A stretch of 64,000 nucleotides of DNA, taken from the NCBI RefSeq assembly GCF_900184945.1, contig NZ_FXYF01000003.1:1-64000 (forward strand), in the 5' to 3' direction. The translations under genes were made by a program, and so were the position numbers. Below, piece by piece: positions 53,555 through 62,788 of the stretch; the stretch's first letter is position 1, and each line of letters begins with the position of its first letter. The DNA comes from Antarctobacter aquimaris (lineage in GTDB: Bacteria; Pseudomonadota; Alphaproteobacteria; Rhodobacterales; Rhodobacteraceae). Below the pieces are notes generated by a model. That model was not told where the DNA came from, did not search any database, and was given only the letters and a program-made list of their open reading frames with translations.

Positions 53555-54492
53555 TACACCTCAATGTCGTTGATCAGGGTGGCGGTGCACATCCGGCCGA
53601 CCACGCTGTCGCGGGCGGCCTGCCAGTCGAAGGTCGCCTGCACGCCCTGCGGCCCGGAAATCTCGATGCGCGGGCGCGGCAGGTAGACGGTGTGCACGGT
53701 GAAGGTGAAGCTCTCGCCCGACGGCAGGACGTAGGCGAATTCCATCTCGCAGGCCTCGCCGTTGATGGCCTGCGTCACCAGCGTCTGGTCGGCGAAGCGC
53801 ACCTCGATCCGCCCCGTGAGCGCCGCGATGGACGGGTCCGCACCGTCAATGCGCCCGTCCGAGCGGATGGTCTCGATCCTGTCGAGGTTGTTGGCATAGG
53901 TGATCTCGGCCGAGACCACGTTGCCGAGGGCGGTGCCGTTGCGGGTGATCGCCCCGTTGAAATGGCCGAAGCGCTTCAGCTCCAGCGCGGCGGGCGTTCC
54001 GGCGCTGGTGGTGGTGCCCACCGTCTCGCCCTGCGCCACCAGCCGCGCCGTCGCGGTCAGGAGCCCTGAGCGCTGCATCTGCCAGGTGATCTGGTCGAGC
54101 ACGCAGCCGGAATACATCGCATAGCGCGGTACCTCGGGCATACCGGTCTCGATCGACATGCTGGGCAGCGTCCAGGATCCAGACTGGAACTCGTGGGTGT
54201 AGGGAGCTTCCGCGCCCGTGGTCGTGGGTGTCCCGAACGCCGCCTTCAGCCAGAAGCCGAACGCCTCGGCATCGAGCGGCACCACGACGTCGCCGTCGGC
54301 GGTCACCGCGTCCTTGATCGGCGCCAGCGGGTCGCGTCCGTAGCCGAGAAGCTCGGAGTTGAGGAGCGGCTGCACCGCGCCGAGCGACGTGCTGGCGAAG
54401 GGCATGCGGGTGAAGCCGCTCGCGGGCGGCGTTCCATAGGTCGTCTCGAACGCAAGCGCCATCAGCGCCCGCGCCCCCTGGGCACGTGCCAT
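53551..54492 (-). CDS. Phage tail tube protein
   Basis: A 313-residue protein of the phage tail tube (TTP) type: LMALAFETTYGTPPASGFTRMPF at the start, AFGFWLKAAFGTP, MYSGCVLDQITWQMQRSG in the middle and beta-rich C-terminus with FTFTVHTVYLPRPRIEISGPQGV. Polymerises into the tail tube. Contiguous with the chaperone gene (ATGA). Confidence 0.88.
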   Translation of the reverse strand: MARAQGARALMALAFETTYGTPPASGFTRMPFASTSLGAVQPLLNSELLGYGRDPLAPIKDAVTADGDVVVPLDAEAFGFWLKAAFGTPTTTGAEAPYTHEFQSGSWTLPSMSIETGMPEVPRYAMYSGCVLDQITWQMQRSGLLTATARLVAQGETVGTTTSAGTPAALELKRFGHFNGAITRNGTALGNVVSAEITYANNLDRIETIRSDGRIDGADPSIAALTGRIEVRFADQTLVTQAINGEACEMEFAYVLPSGESFTFTVHTVYLPRPRIEISGPQGVQATFDWQAARDSVVGRMCTATLINDIEVY

Positions 54493-54516
54493 GGTGTTCT
54501 CCTCAAGTTGTGGGGA

Positions 54517-54936
54517 TCAGCCGAGCGGATCGGCCGTGGAATAGTGCAGCAGCACCGGGATCACGGCGGCCTTCAGGCTGGCCGCGCCCTCGACAGGCAG
54601 ATCGACCGGGCGCGGGGCTTCGGCCTCGACCCAGTCGCAGAGCCCGCCCAGTGTGCGGTCGGCGGCGAGCGCCGTGCCGATGCTGGCGGTCAGCGTGTCG
54701 AAGGCAGCGTCACGGTCGGCGCCTTGCACGACGGCTTCGATCTCGGCTCGGTGCTGGTAGTGGTAGGCGAGCGGCGAGAGCGTGACCTCTGGCTCGCCCG
54801 GCTCGCCATCGCGCAGGATCAGCAGGCCCTCGGCTGGCATGCGCTCGGGCAGCACCTCGCCGCGCAGGGCGGTGGCGGGCAGCGCCGAGAGCCGCGCATG
54901 CAGCGCGGCGAGGATGGTTTCGCGCAGGGTTGGCAT
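54517..54936 (-). CDS. Tail terminator/minor tail-like protein
   Basis: A 139-residue protein resembling those often labelled 'acyl-CoA transferase' in prophages by mis-annotation: TLRETILAALHARLSAL, a middle LLILRDGEPGEPEVTLSPLAYHYQHRAEIEAVVQG and a C-terminal beta part. Position before the tail tube gene suggests a tail-completion/terminator role. Its upstream neighbour is the foreign gene ending at 54948. Confidence 0.75.
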   Translation of the reverse strand: MPTLRETILAALHARLSALPATALRGEVLPERMPAEGLLILRDGEPGEPEVTLSPLAYHYQHRAEIEAVVQGADRDAAFDTLTASIGTALAADRTLGGLCDWVEAEAPRPVDLPVEGAASLKAAVIPVLLHYSTADPLG

Positions 54937-54947
54937 TTGAAATCCAG

Positions 54948-55475
54948 TTAATCGGAGCCTTCTTCAAGACGCCTCTTGAGTTCCATTAATTCTGGCGACG
55001 CATCGCCCAACTTTGGTTTGGATTCCTCGAATTCAGTTCGGATCTCTTCTAGGCGTGACTTCACAACCCGATTAACCATGTCGTGAAACTTTGTTTCAGC
55101 ACGCGAACGTTCTCCAACACCTCCACCAGAGAAACGGGATCGGTTTTCACTGCTGTGGGCCCTGACCGCCGCCGCTGCAAACCACACAAGTCTGGGAGTC
55201 CATTTCTCACCTATAGCTGTTTTGATCAGGAGCTTGTTTAGGAGGCGACTGATTTCAGATGCCGTACCGATACCGTTCTTCTTGGCCGCCTCAATCACTG
55301 TTCTTATTTGCAATACCTGCTCTGGCTTTCCATACTTCAGGAAATCCAGATGCGGCTTGTCGGCGCTGGCAATCTTCGGTGGATGCTTCTTGTAAATATC
55401 CTGCATTTGAATGGGCGGTTCACTGGAGCGCTTTTGCGCTCCACGCTGCATTGATCTCACCTTGGCTTTGCTCAA
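54948..55475 (-). CDS. Cargo ('moron') gene of unknown function in the tail operon
   Basis: A 175-residue, strongly charged helical protein (LLNKLLIKTAIGEKWTPRLVWFAAAAVRAHSS; RAETKFHDMVNRVVKSRLEEIRTEFEE) with no recognised domain. It is clearly less GC-rich than the surrounding genes, has 149 bases of its own upstream space with a promoter-like element, and interrupts the usual run of head-tail genes. These are signs of a later acquired cargo gene expressed independently. Possible roles include superinfection exclusion or defence. Confidence 0.65.
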   Translation of the reverse strand: MSKAKVRSMQRGAQKRSSEPPIQMQDIYKKHPPKIASADKPHLDFLKYGKPEQVLQIRTVIEAAKKNGIGTASEISRLLNKLLIKTAIGEKWTPRLVWFAAAAVRAHSSENRSRFSGGGVGERSRAETKFHDMVNRVVKSRLEEIRTEFEESKPKLGDASPELMELKRRLEEGSD

Positions 55476-55558
55476 CGTGCGCCCCGCAATTCTTTTACCA
55501 AGCCCGAAGCCCGCACCCTCGCGAGTGGGTTCCTAGTATTTCCACAGAATTAGAAGGC

Positions 55559-55578
55559 CTTGCATAAGACTCTGCAAG
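55559..55578 (-). promoter_or_regulatory. Promoter/operator-like region of the cargo gene
   Basis: An inverted repeat CTTGCA/TGCAAG (55559-55564, 55573-55578) lies within a more AT-rich stretch; on the minus strand TTGCAG could be a -35 element with a TAATTC-like -10 about 19 bases downstream. Only suggestive. Confidence 0.35.
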
Positions 55579-55624
55579 ACCGAACTCGCCAAACCCACAC
55601 ATGATGTTCGGAACGTTGCTCCTG

Positions 55625-56251
55625 TCAGCGCCCCTCCACCCAGTTCGCCACGATCAGCCCTGGCACACCATCCAACGCCCGGTCTGCATCCCGCGCAAGG
55701 TCCAGCCGCTTCGGCAACTTGACCTGCGGCACCAGCAGGAAGATCGGCGCGGTGACCTTGCCGCGCCCGGTCTTCGAGCGCGACACCACCGCCTGACCCT
55801 TGGTGTTCAGCCGTCCCTCCGCTACCAGCAGGCTGGGGCCCATCCGGCGATAGACGAAGCGCAGGCGCAGACCGCGTCGCCGTTCCCATTCACCGGGCGT
55901 GATCCTGCCACCGCGGAGGGACTTGCCGGCGGCGGGTAGCGGGATCGCCAGCCAGAACCCGTCTTTGGAGCGGATCAGCGGCCCCGAGTCATGCGCGCCG
56001 ACGATCACCGGAGCCTTCGACCAGACCAGCGCCGCGGCATCGAGGCTTTCGCCCGATCTCGGGAAGTTCTGGCTCCGGATCGAGTTGGCCAGCCGGGGGC
56101 CGAGCCCCGCGCCGGTGATCTGCAACCGCCAGGCCGACTTCAGCCCGGTCCCGGCCTCGCGCATGGCGGCCGTCACGGCGCGTTCGCCCGCCGCGATCTC
56201 GGCCGCCATCATCGCGACGATGTCGGGATCGATGTCGAGCTTCAGTTTCAC
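55625..56251 (-). CDS. DUF6441 family phage protein
   Basis: A 208-residue protein with the family features: an N-terminal helix (MAAEIAAGERAVTAAMREAGTGLKSAWRLQITGAGLG), a middle with KDGFWLAIPLPAAGKS and WERRRGLRLRFVYRR, and the C-terminal WVEGR. Probably a head-tail or tail completion factor by position. Overlaps the head-tail joining gene by ATGA. Confidence 0.85.
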   Translation of the reverse strand: MKLKLDIDPDIVAMMAAEIAAGERAVTAAMREAGTGLKSAWRLQITGAGLGPRLANSIRSQNFPRSGESLDAAALVWSKAPVIVGAHDSGPLIRSKDGFWLAIPLPAAGKSLRGGRITPGEWERRRGLRLRFVYRRMGPSLLVAEGRLNTKGQAVVSRSKTGRGKVTAPIFLLVPQVKLPKRLDLARDADRALDGVPGLIVANWVEGR

Positions 56252-56559
56252 ACAGGCCTCAGATCCACGGTCCAGACCAGCCGCTCGCGGTCGCGGACGG
56301 GCTCGCCCTGGATGAGGAAGGCATCGCCGTCGATCTCGATCCGGTCGCCGGGACGCGGGGTCGCCACCTCGGTGACGCGCAGGTCGATCCGCGTGGTCTC
56401 GGACCAGAGTCGCGCGTCGCCGAAGTCGGAGATGACATCCGCGCGCCGGGCGACGACGCGCACCAGAACCGGCGCGCCGCCATCGGCGATGTAGACCGCG
56501 TCCCGGCCGATGTTCGGATCGGCGAAGAGCGCACCGACGGCGGCGGCAAAGGCGCTCAT
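56248..56559 (-). CDS. Head-tail joining protein-like
   Basis: A 103-residue beta-rich protein: ADPNIGRDAVYIADGGAPVLVRVVARRADVI, TRIDLRVTEVATPRPGDRIEIDGDAFLIQGEP, ending in a RLVWTVDLRPV strand. Fits the small phage head-tail joining/neck proteins (FII-like fold). ATG at 56559 touches the DUF2190 stop. Confidence 0.78.
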   Translation of the reverse strand: MSAFAAAVGALFADPNIGRDAVYIADGGAPVLVRVVARRADVISDFGDARLWSETTRIDLRVTEVATPRPGDRIEIDGDAFLIQGEPVRDRERLVWTVDLRPV

Positions 56560-56894
56560 CAGAACGTCGCGTTCAGGCGGACCCGGCCGATTGTATCGCC
56601 CGCGCCGCTCGCCACCGCCTCGACGGCCACGCCGATGAGGGTGTTGTCGGTAGCAACCGTCGTGCAGCGCTTGTTGGTGTCGTCCCAGTAGACCTTGGCG
56701 CCGACGGTCCAGGCCTGCGAGCCGACCTTGGTGATGTCGAAGACGCCGACGAGTGCGGTCTCGACGGGATCGCCGAGAGCGGCGGCGCCTGCGGCGATGC
56801 CGAAGATGGAGCCGACGAGCAGGCCATCGCCGGAGGCGATGGCATAGGGCGCTGTCAGGGTGATGGTGTTGCCGGGCTGGACGTAGTTTTTCAT
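56559..56894 (-). CDS. DUF2190 capsid cement/decoration protein
   Basis: A 111-residue protein with the DUF2190 pattern: QPGNTITLTAPYAIASGDGLLVGSIFGIAAG, DPVETALVGVFDITK, VYWDDTNKRCTTVATDNTLIGVAVEA. Decorates and stabilises capsids and follows the capsid gene as usual. Confidence 0.9.
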   Translation of the reverse strand: MKNYVQPGNTITLTAPYAIASGDGLLVGSIFGIAAGAAALGDPVETALVGVFDITKVGSQAWTVGAKVYWDDTNKRCTTVATDNTLIGVAVEAVASGAGDTIGRVRLNATF

Positions 56895-56971
56895 GGGGGT
56901 GATCCTCGTGGAAAGACGACGGGCGGCCCGTCAGGACCGCCCGTGTGTCAGGGTTCAGCATGGGGTGCGGA

Positions 56972-59026
56972 TTACGCGCCCGGGTTCTTGTAGAGACCGC
57001 GCCAGTCGATGGCCTTGGCGCCGAAGTCGAGACGGCACTTGATCTCGACGCCGTCGACGTCGAAGCCGTTGCGGGTCTCGATGTAGGCGCCCTGCTGGCC
57101 CTCGAGATAGGCGTACTCGATGGTGTCGATCTGGTTCGGGCTGGCCGCCAGATACCAGGCGGTCTCGCTGGCGGCGTCGAGGCGCGGCTCGCTGATCGGC
57201 GCGAGGGTGCGGATCGATTGCGGCACCACGCTGGACGTCGCGGCGGGCACGAGGTTCTGCGCGACCAGCTGCTCGGCCTTCAACTCCAGCGAGGCGGGCA
57301 CGATCAGGAAGGCGGGCCGGACGTTCAGCACCGTCTTCTTGTCGAGGCCGGTCTGCTTGGCCATGGCGGCGCGGGCCGCGCCGACACTGCTGACATCGAG
57401 CGCCGCGCCGGTGCCCGCGAGGTTCTTGTGCGTGGTGTGGAACAGAGCGTTGCCGTCGGCCATCGCCGGGTTGGCGGTGATGATGCCCCAGACCACGTCC
57501 GACTCCAGCTGGGCGATGGAGTTGCCGTACATCGCGGGGATCCGGGTGAAGGCGTCGAGATCGTCGTTGATCAGCGTCTGGCGCGTGATCGCGACCACCC
57601 GGCCATAGGTCTTGACCTTGTAGCTCTCCTTGCTCTCCCCCAGCGTGCCGCGCTTGAACTCGCCGCTTTCGCCGACCTCCAGAAGCTGCGGGGCCTCGCC
57701 AAGCTGGACCCGGTGCATCGCCTTGAAGTCGGTGGCGAGCACCTGGCGGCAAAACAGCATGAAGGTGCGCGGATAGGCCTCGTAGGCCTGCCGCAGGGTC
57801 TTGTTGGTGACCGCCGACAGGATCTCGGGGAAGTCCGAGGTCGAATGCAGCGCGCGCGTCGCCACCTCGTCGCGCGACAGGCCCCGCGTGTTCACCCCGG
57901 CATTGCCGAGGCTTTCGCGGGCCAGTTCCAGCAGGGTCATGCCGCGATACTGGCGCGCGGCGTCCTCCAGCTGGAACAGCGTCGGGCTGTAGCGATGCAA
58001 GAGCGCGTTGGCCACCGCGTCGCGCCGGGTGATGCGCTCGTCCCGGCCGCCGAGGGGGACCGAGACATGGGGGAAGGTCCGGGTTTCGTCGGACTTCGCC
58101 GCGACCTGATCGAGGATCAGGCGGCGGGACTCGTCGACGCTGACGCCGCGTTTCACCAGATCCTCGGCGAAGCCGCGCTCGAGGTTCAGCCGCCCGGCCA
58201 GATCGTAGATGGTAGAGACGCGGTCGCGCTCGGCCTCGCGGGCGCGGGTCGCGACGGCGTCGGTGTCGGGCGCGGGCGTTGCCTGCGTCTTCGGCTGGCT
58301 GCGCGTCTCGCTGGCGGCGACCTTCGGGTTGGGCGCAGTCGCTTTCGGCTCGGTCATGGGGGTGTCCTCGGTTTCGACCGGCGCGGTCGGCTGGGTGGTG
58401 GCGGGGGTTGCGGCGTCGCTCGCCGGGGTCTGGGTCTTGTCCGTCATCGGGAATGCTCCTTGCGGTGTGGGGGCGTCCCGGCGGTGAAGGACGCAGTCGT
58501 GAAGGGGATGCTGGGCGCGGAAGCCCGCTGCCGGGTCGGCGCCGACCGCAACGGCGGAGACCTCGAAGGGCGTCCAGTCCACCGCCCGCCAGAGTTCGCG
58601 GGCGGCCTCGGGTTTAGAGACCTCGAAGCGGTGGACCTGGTATCCGATGGAGACCGCGCGGATGTGCCCGGCCTGGATGTCGCGCCAGATCGGCTCGACG
58701 TCGGCGCGCTCGCTGATCCGCACCAAGGCGATGCCGCGGCCGTTCTCGATCCGGGCCGAGCCCGGCACGACCGAGCCGATCACCGCGTCAAGCGTGTCGA
58801 GCTCATGCACCTTCAGGAACGGCGCACCCGCGTTCAGCCGGTCGAGCCGCACATGCGCCGGGTCGAGGCTCAGTTCCTCGTCATAGGGCTCGCCGAAGAA
58901 TGTGGCGCGACGGACGCGCGCCCCGGCCGACCAGACCACCTCGACGGTGCGGCTGTCGGCGTCGGCCGTATTGGGCGCAAGCTCCGCCGACCGGCGCATG
59001 GCCGGCAGTTCGATCATCGTTTCCAT
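56972..59026 (-). CDS. Fused prohead protease and Mu gpT-like major capsid protein
   Basis: A 684-residue protein. Residues about 30-190 are an HK97-type prohead protease (VEVVWSAGARVRRATFFG, LNAGAPFLKVHE with the catalytic His, IRAVSIGYQVHRFE with the Ser). A Pro/Thr/Ala-rich linker (about 195-250) leads to a delta-like helical region and then a Mu-type major head protein (from about 370: ATDFKAMHRVQLG, VKTYGRVVAITRQTLINDDL, NALFHTTHKNLAGTG). Such fusions exist in related prophages: the protease cuts itself free from the capsid precursor during maturation. ATG 59026. Confidence 0.9.
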   Translation of the reverse strand: METMIELPAMRRSAELAPNTADADSRTVEVVWSAGARVRRATFFGEPYDEELSLDPAHVRLDRLNAGAPFLKVHELDTLDAVIGSVVPGSARIENGRGIALVRISERADVEPIWRDIQAGHIRAVSIGYQVHRFEVSKPEAARELWRAVDWTPFEVSAVAVGADPAAGFRAQHPLHDCVLHRRDAPTPQGAFPMTDKTQTPASDAATPATTQPTAPVETEDTPMTEPKATAPNPKVAASETRSQPKTQATPAPDTDAVATRAREAERDRVSTIYDLAGRLNLERGFAEDLVKRGVSVDESRRLILDQVAAKSDETRTFPHVSVPLGGRDERITRRDAVANALLHRYSPTLFQLEDAARQYRGMTLLELARESLGNAGVNTRGLSRDEVATRALHSTSDFPEILSAVTNKTLRQAYEAYPRTFMLFCRQVLATDFKAMHRVQLGEAPQLLEVGESGEFKRGTLGESKESYKVKTYGRVVAITRQTLINDDLDAFTRIPAMYGNSIAQLESDVVWGIITANPAMADGNALFHTTHKNLAGTGAALDVSSVGAARAAMAKQTGLDKKTVLNVRPAFLIVPASLELKAEQLVAQNLVPAATSSVVPQSIRTLAPISEPRLDAASETAWYLAASPNQIDTIEYAYLEGQQGAYIETRNGFDVDGVEIKCRLDFGAKAIDWRGLYKNPGA

Positions 59027-59031
59027 GAAGG

Positions 59032-60561
59032 TCAGTCCTGTTGGTCGGCCTGCGCCGGGTCATTGTCCGCGTCGGCGGCCGGGTCGTCGTTCGCCGGATC
59101 GCTGGTCTGCGCGCTGCCGGTCTTGGTCACCCGCCGCGGATCGCTGTCGAGCACCAGCCCGAGCGCGTCGAGCTTGGCGTTGGTCGCGGCGATCTCCTCC
59201 AGCACTGCGTCGGGGTTCCGGCCCTGCCGCGCGATAACCTCCGCCAGCGTCATGGTGCCGGAGCGGATCGACAGCAGGTTCGCCATCGCATCCTTCTGCG
59301 GATCGACCGCCTCGAACTTCGGCGGCGACCATTCGACCGGCACGGTCGGCGACGGGATCTGTCCCGCCGCCCATGCGGCTTCCGTGAACCACCGCCAGAC
59401 CGGCGCACAGAACATCGGGACGAACAGCTGCCACTGTACGGCGTCGATCTGGCGGCGGAATTCGACGAGCCCCGCCCGGATCGAGGAATAGTTGACCTGG
59501 CTCAGATCGCCGGTCAGCAACTCATAGGGCACCCGGAACCCGGCCGAGATCGTGTGCAGGCTCGCCCGCTTGTATTCGCCGTAGCCGCCTGTGGCCGAAG
59601 GCTGGTTGAACCGGATGTCCTTGCCGCCGCGCGCATAGGCAATCAGGCCCGGCTCGAACTGTTCGACCCGGTTGCCGTCGGCATCGATCACGGATGGCGC
59701 GATACCCTGCTGCGCCTCGTCGTCGCCGAAGACGATGGCGGTGACGCAGGCCTCAGTCTTCTTCCGGACCAGTTCCGCCACCTCGTAATCGTCGAGATCG
59801 CGCAAGGACCGGATCACCGGTGCGCCCCAGGGAACGCCGCGCGCCTGCGTGCGCTGCTTCTCGTAGACATGGGCGATCTCGGTCGCGGGGACCGGGCGGC
59901 TCTGCAACCCGTTCTGCAAGGCACCATAGGCATCGCCCGGATGTTCGGCATGGAGCCAGTAGGCCCGGCGCTTGCCGACCGGGTCGAACTCGATCCCCTG
60001 GACGAGGCGACCCGCGCCGAGGGCTCCGGACTTCGTAGCGTCGAGGAAGTCGGCCTCCAGCACCTGCAGCTGCAGCGGCACGGCGAGGCCGTCGCTCGCC
60101 CGCCGCAGGCGGCGGCGCACCAGCACCTCGCCCGCCTCGACCATCTCGCGGCAGATCAGTGTCTGCAGGCCGTAGAAGTCCAGCTGGCCGTCGGCGTCGC
60201 ACTCCGCCGTCCATCGCTCGAAGAGTGCGTCCACCTTGCGGTCGAGCTTGTCGTCGCCGCTGGCGGCGCGCGGCATGATGCCCGCGCCGATGATGTTGTT
60301 CACCAGCACCGCGACGGCCTTGGCCGCATGCGGGTTGTTCCGGACGAGATCCCGCATTCGGTCGCGCAGGAGCGCCCCGGCCACGCCGATCTCGGTGTCG
60401 GCCGAGGATCCCGGCGCCCGCCAGCCCTCTGTGCGCCGCCCGCGTGCCGCGCCGTCATAGCCGCGCGTCAGGGTCTCGAAGGCCTGCCGCGCCATCACAC
60501 GACGTGCGGCCACGCGCGGCGCCACCGTCGCGATGGCGTGGTCGAACCAGGTCGCCGACAT
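59032..60561 (-). CDS. Lambda-family phage portal protein
   Basis: A 509-residue portal: LRDRMRDLVRNNPHAAKAVAVLVNNIIGAGI at the start, CDADGQLDFYGLQTLICREMVEAGEVLVRRR, IAHVYEKQRTQARGVPWGAPVIRSLRDLDDYEVAEL and SAGFRVPYELLTGDLSQVNYSSIRAGL, all typical of the lambda gpB family. The acidic, Asp/Gln-rich C-terminus follows. The dodecameric portal is the channel for DNA. ATG overlaps the gpW-like gene stop. Confidence 0.94.
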   Translation of the reverse strand: MSATWFDHAIATVAPRVAARRVMARQAFETLTRGYDGAARGRRTEGWRAPGSSADTEIGVAGALLRDRMRDLVRNNPHAAKAVAVLVNNIIGAGIMPRAASGDDKLDRKVDALFERWTAECDADGQLDFYGLQTLICREMVEAGEVLVRRRLRRASDGLAVPLQLQVLEADFLDATKSGALGAGRLVQGIEFDPVGKRRAYWLHAEHPGDAYGALQNGLQSRPVPATEIAHVYEKQRTQARGVPWGAPVIRSLRDLDDYEVAELVRKKTEACVTAIVFGDDEAQQGIAPSVIDADGNRVEQFEPGLIAYARGGKDIRFNQPSATGGYGEYKRASLHTISAGFRVPYELLTGDLSQVNYSSIRAGLVEFRRQIDAVQWQLFVPMFCAPVWRWFTEAAWAAGQIPSPTVPVEWSPPKFEAVDPQKDAMANLLSIRSGTMTLAEVIARQGRNPDAVLEEIAATNAKLDALGLVLDSDPRRVTKTGSAQTSDPANDDPAADADNDPAQADQQD

Positions 60562-60770
60562 CAGCGATCCCCGCGGCTGAAGCTCGCGAGCCCGGCCACC
60601 GGCAACGGTCGCGTGATCCCAGCGATGGCGCGCTCGATGGTCCGGATGCGCGCCAGCAGATCCTCGGCCGAGCCATAGTCCACTGACTTGCCGTCATAGC
60701 TGACGCGGGTGGTGCCGCTGGCATAGGCCCGGCGCAGCGCCGAGAGCTCGGTTTCCGTCCAGTCCGTCAT
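60561..60770 (-). CDS. gpW-like head-tail joining protein
   Basis: A 69-residue protein: TELSALRRAYASGTTRVSYDGKSVDYGSAEDLLARIRTIERAI is the gpW signature (helix, beta hairpin, helix). Sits between terminase and portal genes as in lambda. Confidence 0.9.
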   Translation of the reverse strand: MTDWTETELSALRRAYASGTTRVSYDGKSVDYGSAEDLLARIRTIERAIAGITRPLPVAGLASFSRGDR

Positions 60771-60772
60771 GT

Positions 60773-62788
60773 TCAGAACCATCCTCCGCGCCGTCCGAGC
60801 CAGTCGGAGCGGCGCTTGCCCTGCGGGGCCTGTCCCGGCCGATTGATCTGCCCGGCGGGATCGGTGTCGGTGGGGGCGGCCCCGAGCTGATCCTCGAGGT
60901 CGCGCCATTTCTCGTCGGGCCAGCGATCCGCGCCCGCGATCCACGCCGCCGCGCGGGCATAGACCCGGCAGTCCAGAGCTTCGTTGCGCTCGCGCAGCTT
61001 CTGCCATTCGAGCCGCGCGAAGCCGCGTTTCGTCCGCACGGTCACCAGCTGCTCGGCGGTCAGCTGTTTCAGCCATTCGCCGTCCGCCCAGTCCGGCAGA
61101 TGGATCGTGCCGGGCGGGCAAAGCGCGCCCGCCGCCTGTTCTTCCCTCGTCGGCCGGTCCTGCCGCAGGAAGCGATAGGTCTCGGCCTTGAAGGTCGAGG
61201 TCGCCACGGTCCAGAGCCGCGCGCCGCGCCGCAGCCGCTTGCCGGCGATGGTGGCATCGACATAGGTCGGCCCGGTCACCGGGCTCGTCCGGGTGAACCC
61301 CTCGACGCCCTTCACTGGCGCAACCTGCGCGAAACCCACCTGGCGCGACCAGGCATAGACCGCGCTGGTCTCGTAGCCCGTGTCTATCGCGAGCCGTGCC
61401 AGCGTCATCCGCTGACTCGAGGCATGCGCCCATGTCCGACCTAGTAGATCCGTCAGCTGCTGCCAGCAGGCCGGATCGCCGGGACCGCCCTCGAGCACGA
61501 GATGATCGACGAGCCAGCTTTCCAGGCCTCGGCCCCAGGCCCATACATCGACCTCGATCCGGTCCTTCTGCACGTCGGCCCCAGCGGTCAGGAACAGCCC
61601 AGCAGCCGGCACCGTGCCCGGGGCCCATGTCTCGCGCCGGTCCGCCAGCCGCTGCCAGTCCGGCGCTTCCCCGGTCTCGACCCATGTCTCTCCGAGGATC
61701 GTGTTGCGGAACGCCTTGATCGCCTCGTCCGACCCCTGCGCTGCGTCCCATGCCCGCACGATCCGCTCCCAGCTCAGCCAGCCGATCGGCGAATAGAGCG
61801 CCGAGAGGTGATACCCGACCGTGGTCGGATCGGCGGCCGTGGCGGTCGCGCGCCATTCGCCGCCCTCCAGCATCGCCGTCTTGTGATGTTCCGCGATTGC
61901 CGCGTCGCAGCCCTCGCAGTGATATTCCGCCGTCTCCGGGCGGCCCTTCTGCCAGTGCAGCCGCTCGAACTTCAGCCACTGCATCGCGCCGCAATGCGGG
62001 CACGGCACAAAGAACCGCCGCTGGTCGCTGGCCTCGAACTCCCGCTCGATCCGGCTCAGCCCCCGGATGGTCGGCGTCGAGACCAGGAAGACCTTGCGCC
62101 GGTGGGCGAAGGTCAGCGACCGCGCCTCGGCCAGCGTGACCGGATCGCCTTCCTCGTCAGCGGACGCGGGATAGGCGTCGACCTCGTCGAGGAAGATGTA
62201 GCGCGCCGGGGTGGACCGGAGCCCGACCGCCGAGTTCGCCCCGGTCATGATCAGGATGCCGCCCGCGAACTCCTTGGACAGCATCGTGTTGCCCGCATCG
62301 CGGGACCGGGCCGGTTTGACTCGCTCCCGCAGCTCCGGGCTTTCGTCGATCAGCGGGTCGATCCGCTGCCGCGAGTTGCGCTTGGCCAGTTCCACCGTGG
62401 GCTGGACCGCCAGCATCGGACCCGGCGCCTGGTGGATGGCGAACCCGATCCAGTTGTTACCTGCCTCGGTCGCGCCGACCTGTGCCGCCTTCATGAACAC
62501 GATCCGCTGCGTGGGATCGCCCGGCGACAGCCGGTCCATGATCTCGCGCATGTAGGGCGTGCGTACCGTGCGATATCGTCCGGGCTCGGCCGAGGCGCGG
62601 CCCGACAGCATCCGGTGCCGGTCCGCCCATTCCGAGACGGTCAGGTCCGGATCGGGCCGCAGCGCGCTGCCCCAGGCGCGCAGGATCTCGCCCGCGCCGT
62701 CGAAATCCGTCAGGCCGCCAAGATCATCGCCACGCTCATCGGAAGTCGGGCCGGACCTCGGCGAGTTCGTCGAGGTGGACGCGTACAT
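60773..62788 (-). CDS. Phage terminase large subunit, GpA family
   Basis: A 671-residue GpA-type terminase: SEWADRHRMLSGRASAEPGRY, the ATPase region with FMKAAQVGATEAGNNWIGF (Walker A-like) and ARYIFLDEVDAYP (Walker B), then a zinc-like CPHCGAMQWLKFERL...CEGCD, and the nuclease domain (LTAGADVQKDRIEVDVWAWGRG, AIDTGYETSAVYAW). Packages DNA into the prohead. The start overlaps the small-subunit gene by 53 bases. This intact gene contrasts with the orphan small terminase at 1127-1621. Confidence 0.93.
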   Translation of the reverse strand: MYASTSTNSPRSGPTSDERGDDLGGLTDFDGAGEILRAWGSALRPDPDLTVSEWADRHRMLSGRASAEPGRYRTVRTPYMREIMDRLSPGDPTQRIVFMKAAQVGATEAGNNWIGFAIHQAPGPMLAVQPTVELAKRNSRQRIDPLIDESPELRERVKPARSRDAGNTMLSKEFAGGILIMTGANSAVGLRSTPARYIFLDEVDAYPASADEEGDPVTLAEARSLTFAHRRKVFLVSTPTIRGLSRIEREFEASDQRRFFVPCPHCGAMQWLKFERLHWQKGRPETAEYHCEGCDAAIAEHHKTAMLEGGEWRATATAADPTTVGYHLSALYSPIGWLSWERIVRAWDAAQGSDEAIKAFRNTILGETWVETGEAPDWQRLADRRETWAPGTVPAAGLFLTAGADVQKDRIEVDVWAWGRGLESWLVDHLVLEGGPGDPACWQQLTDLLGRTWAHASSQRMTLARLAIDTGYETSAVYAWSRQVGFAQVAPVKGVEGFTRTSPVTGPTYVDATIAGKRLRRGARLWTVATSTFKAETYRFLRQDRPTREEQAAGALCPPGTIHLPDWADGEWLKQLTAEQLVTVRTKRGFARLEWQKLRERNEALDCRVYARAAAWIAGADRWPDEKWRDLEDQLGAAPTDTDPAGQINRPGQAPQGKRRSDWLGRRGGWF

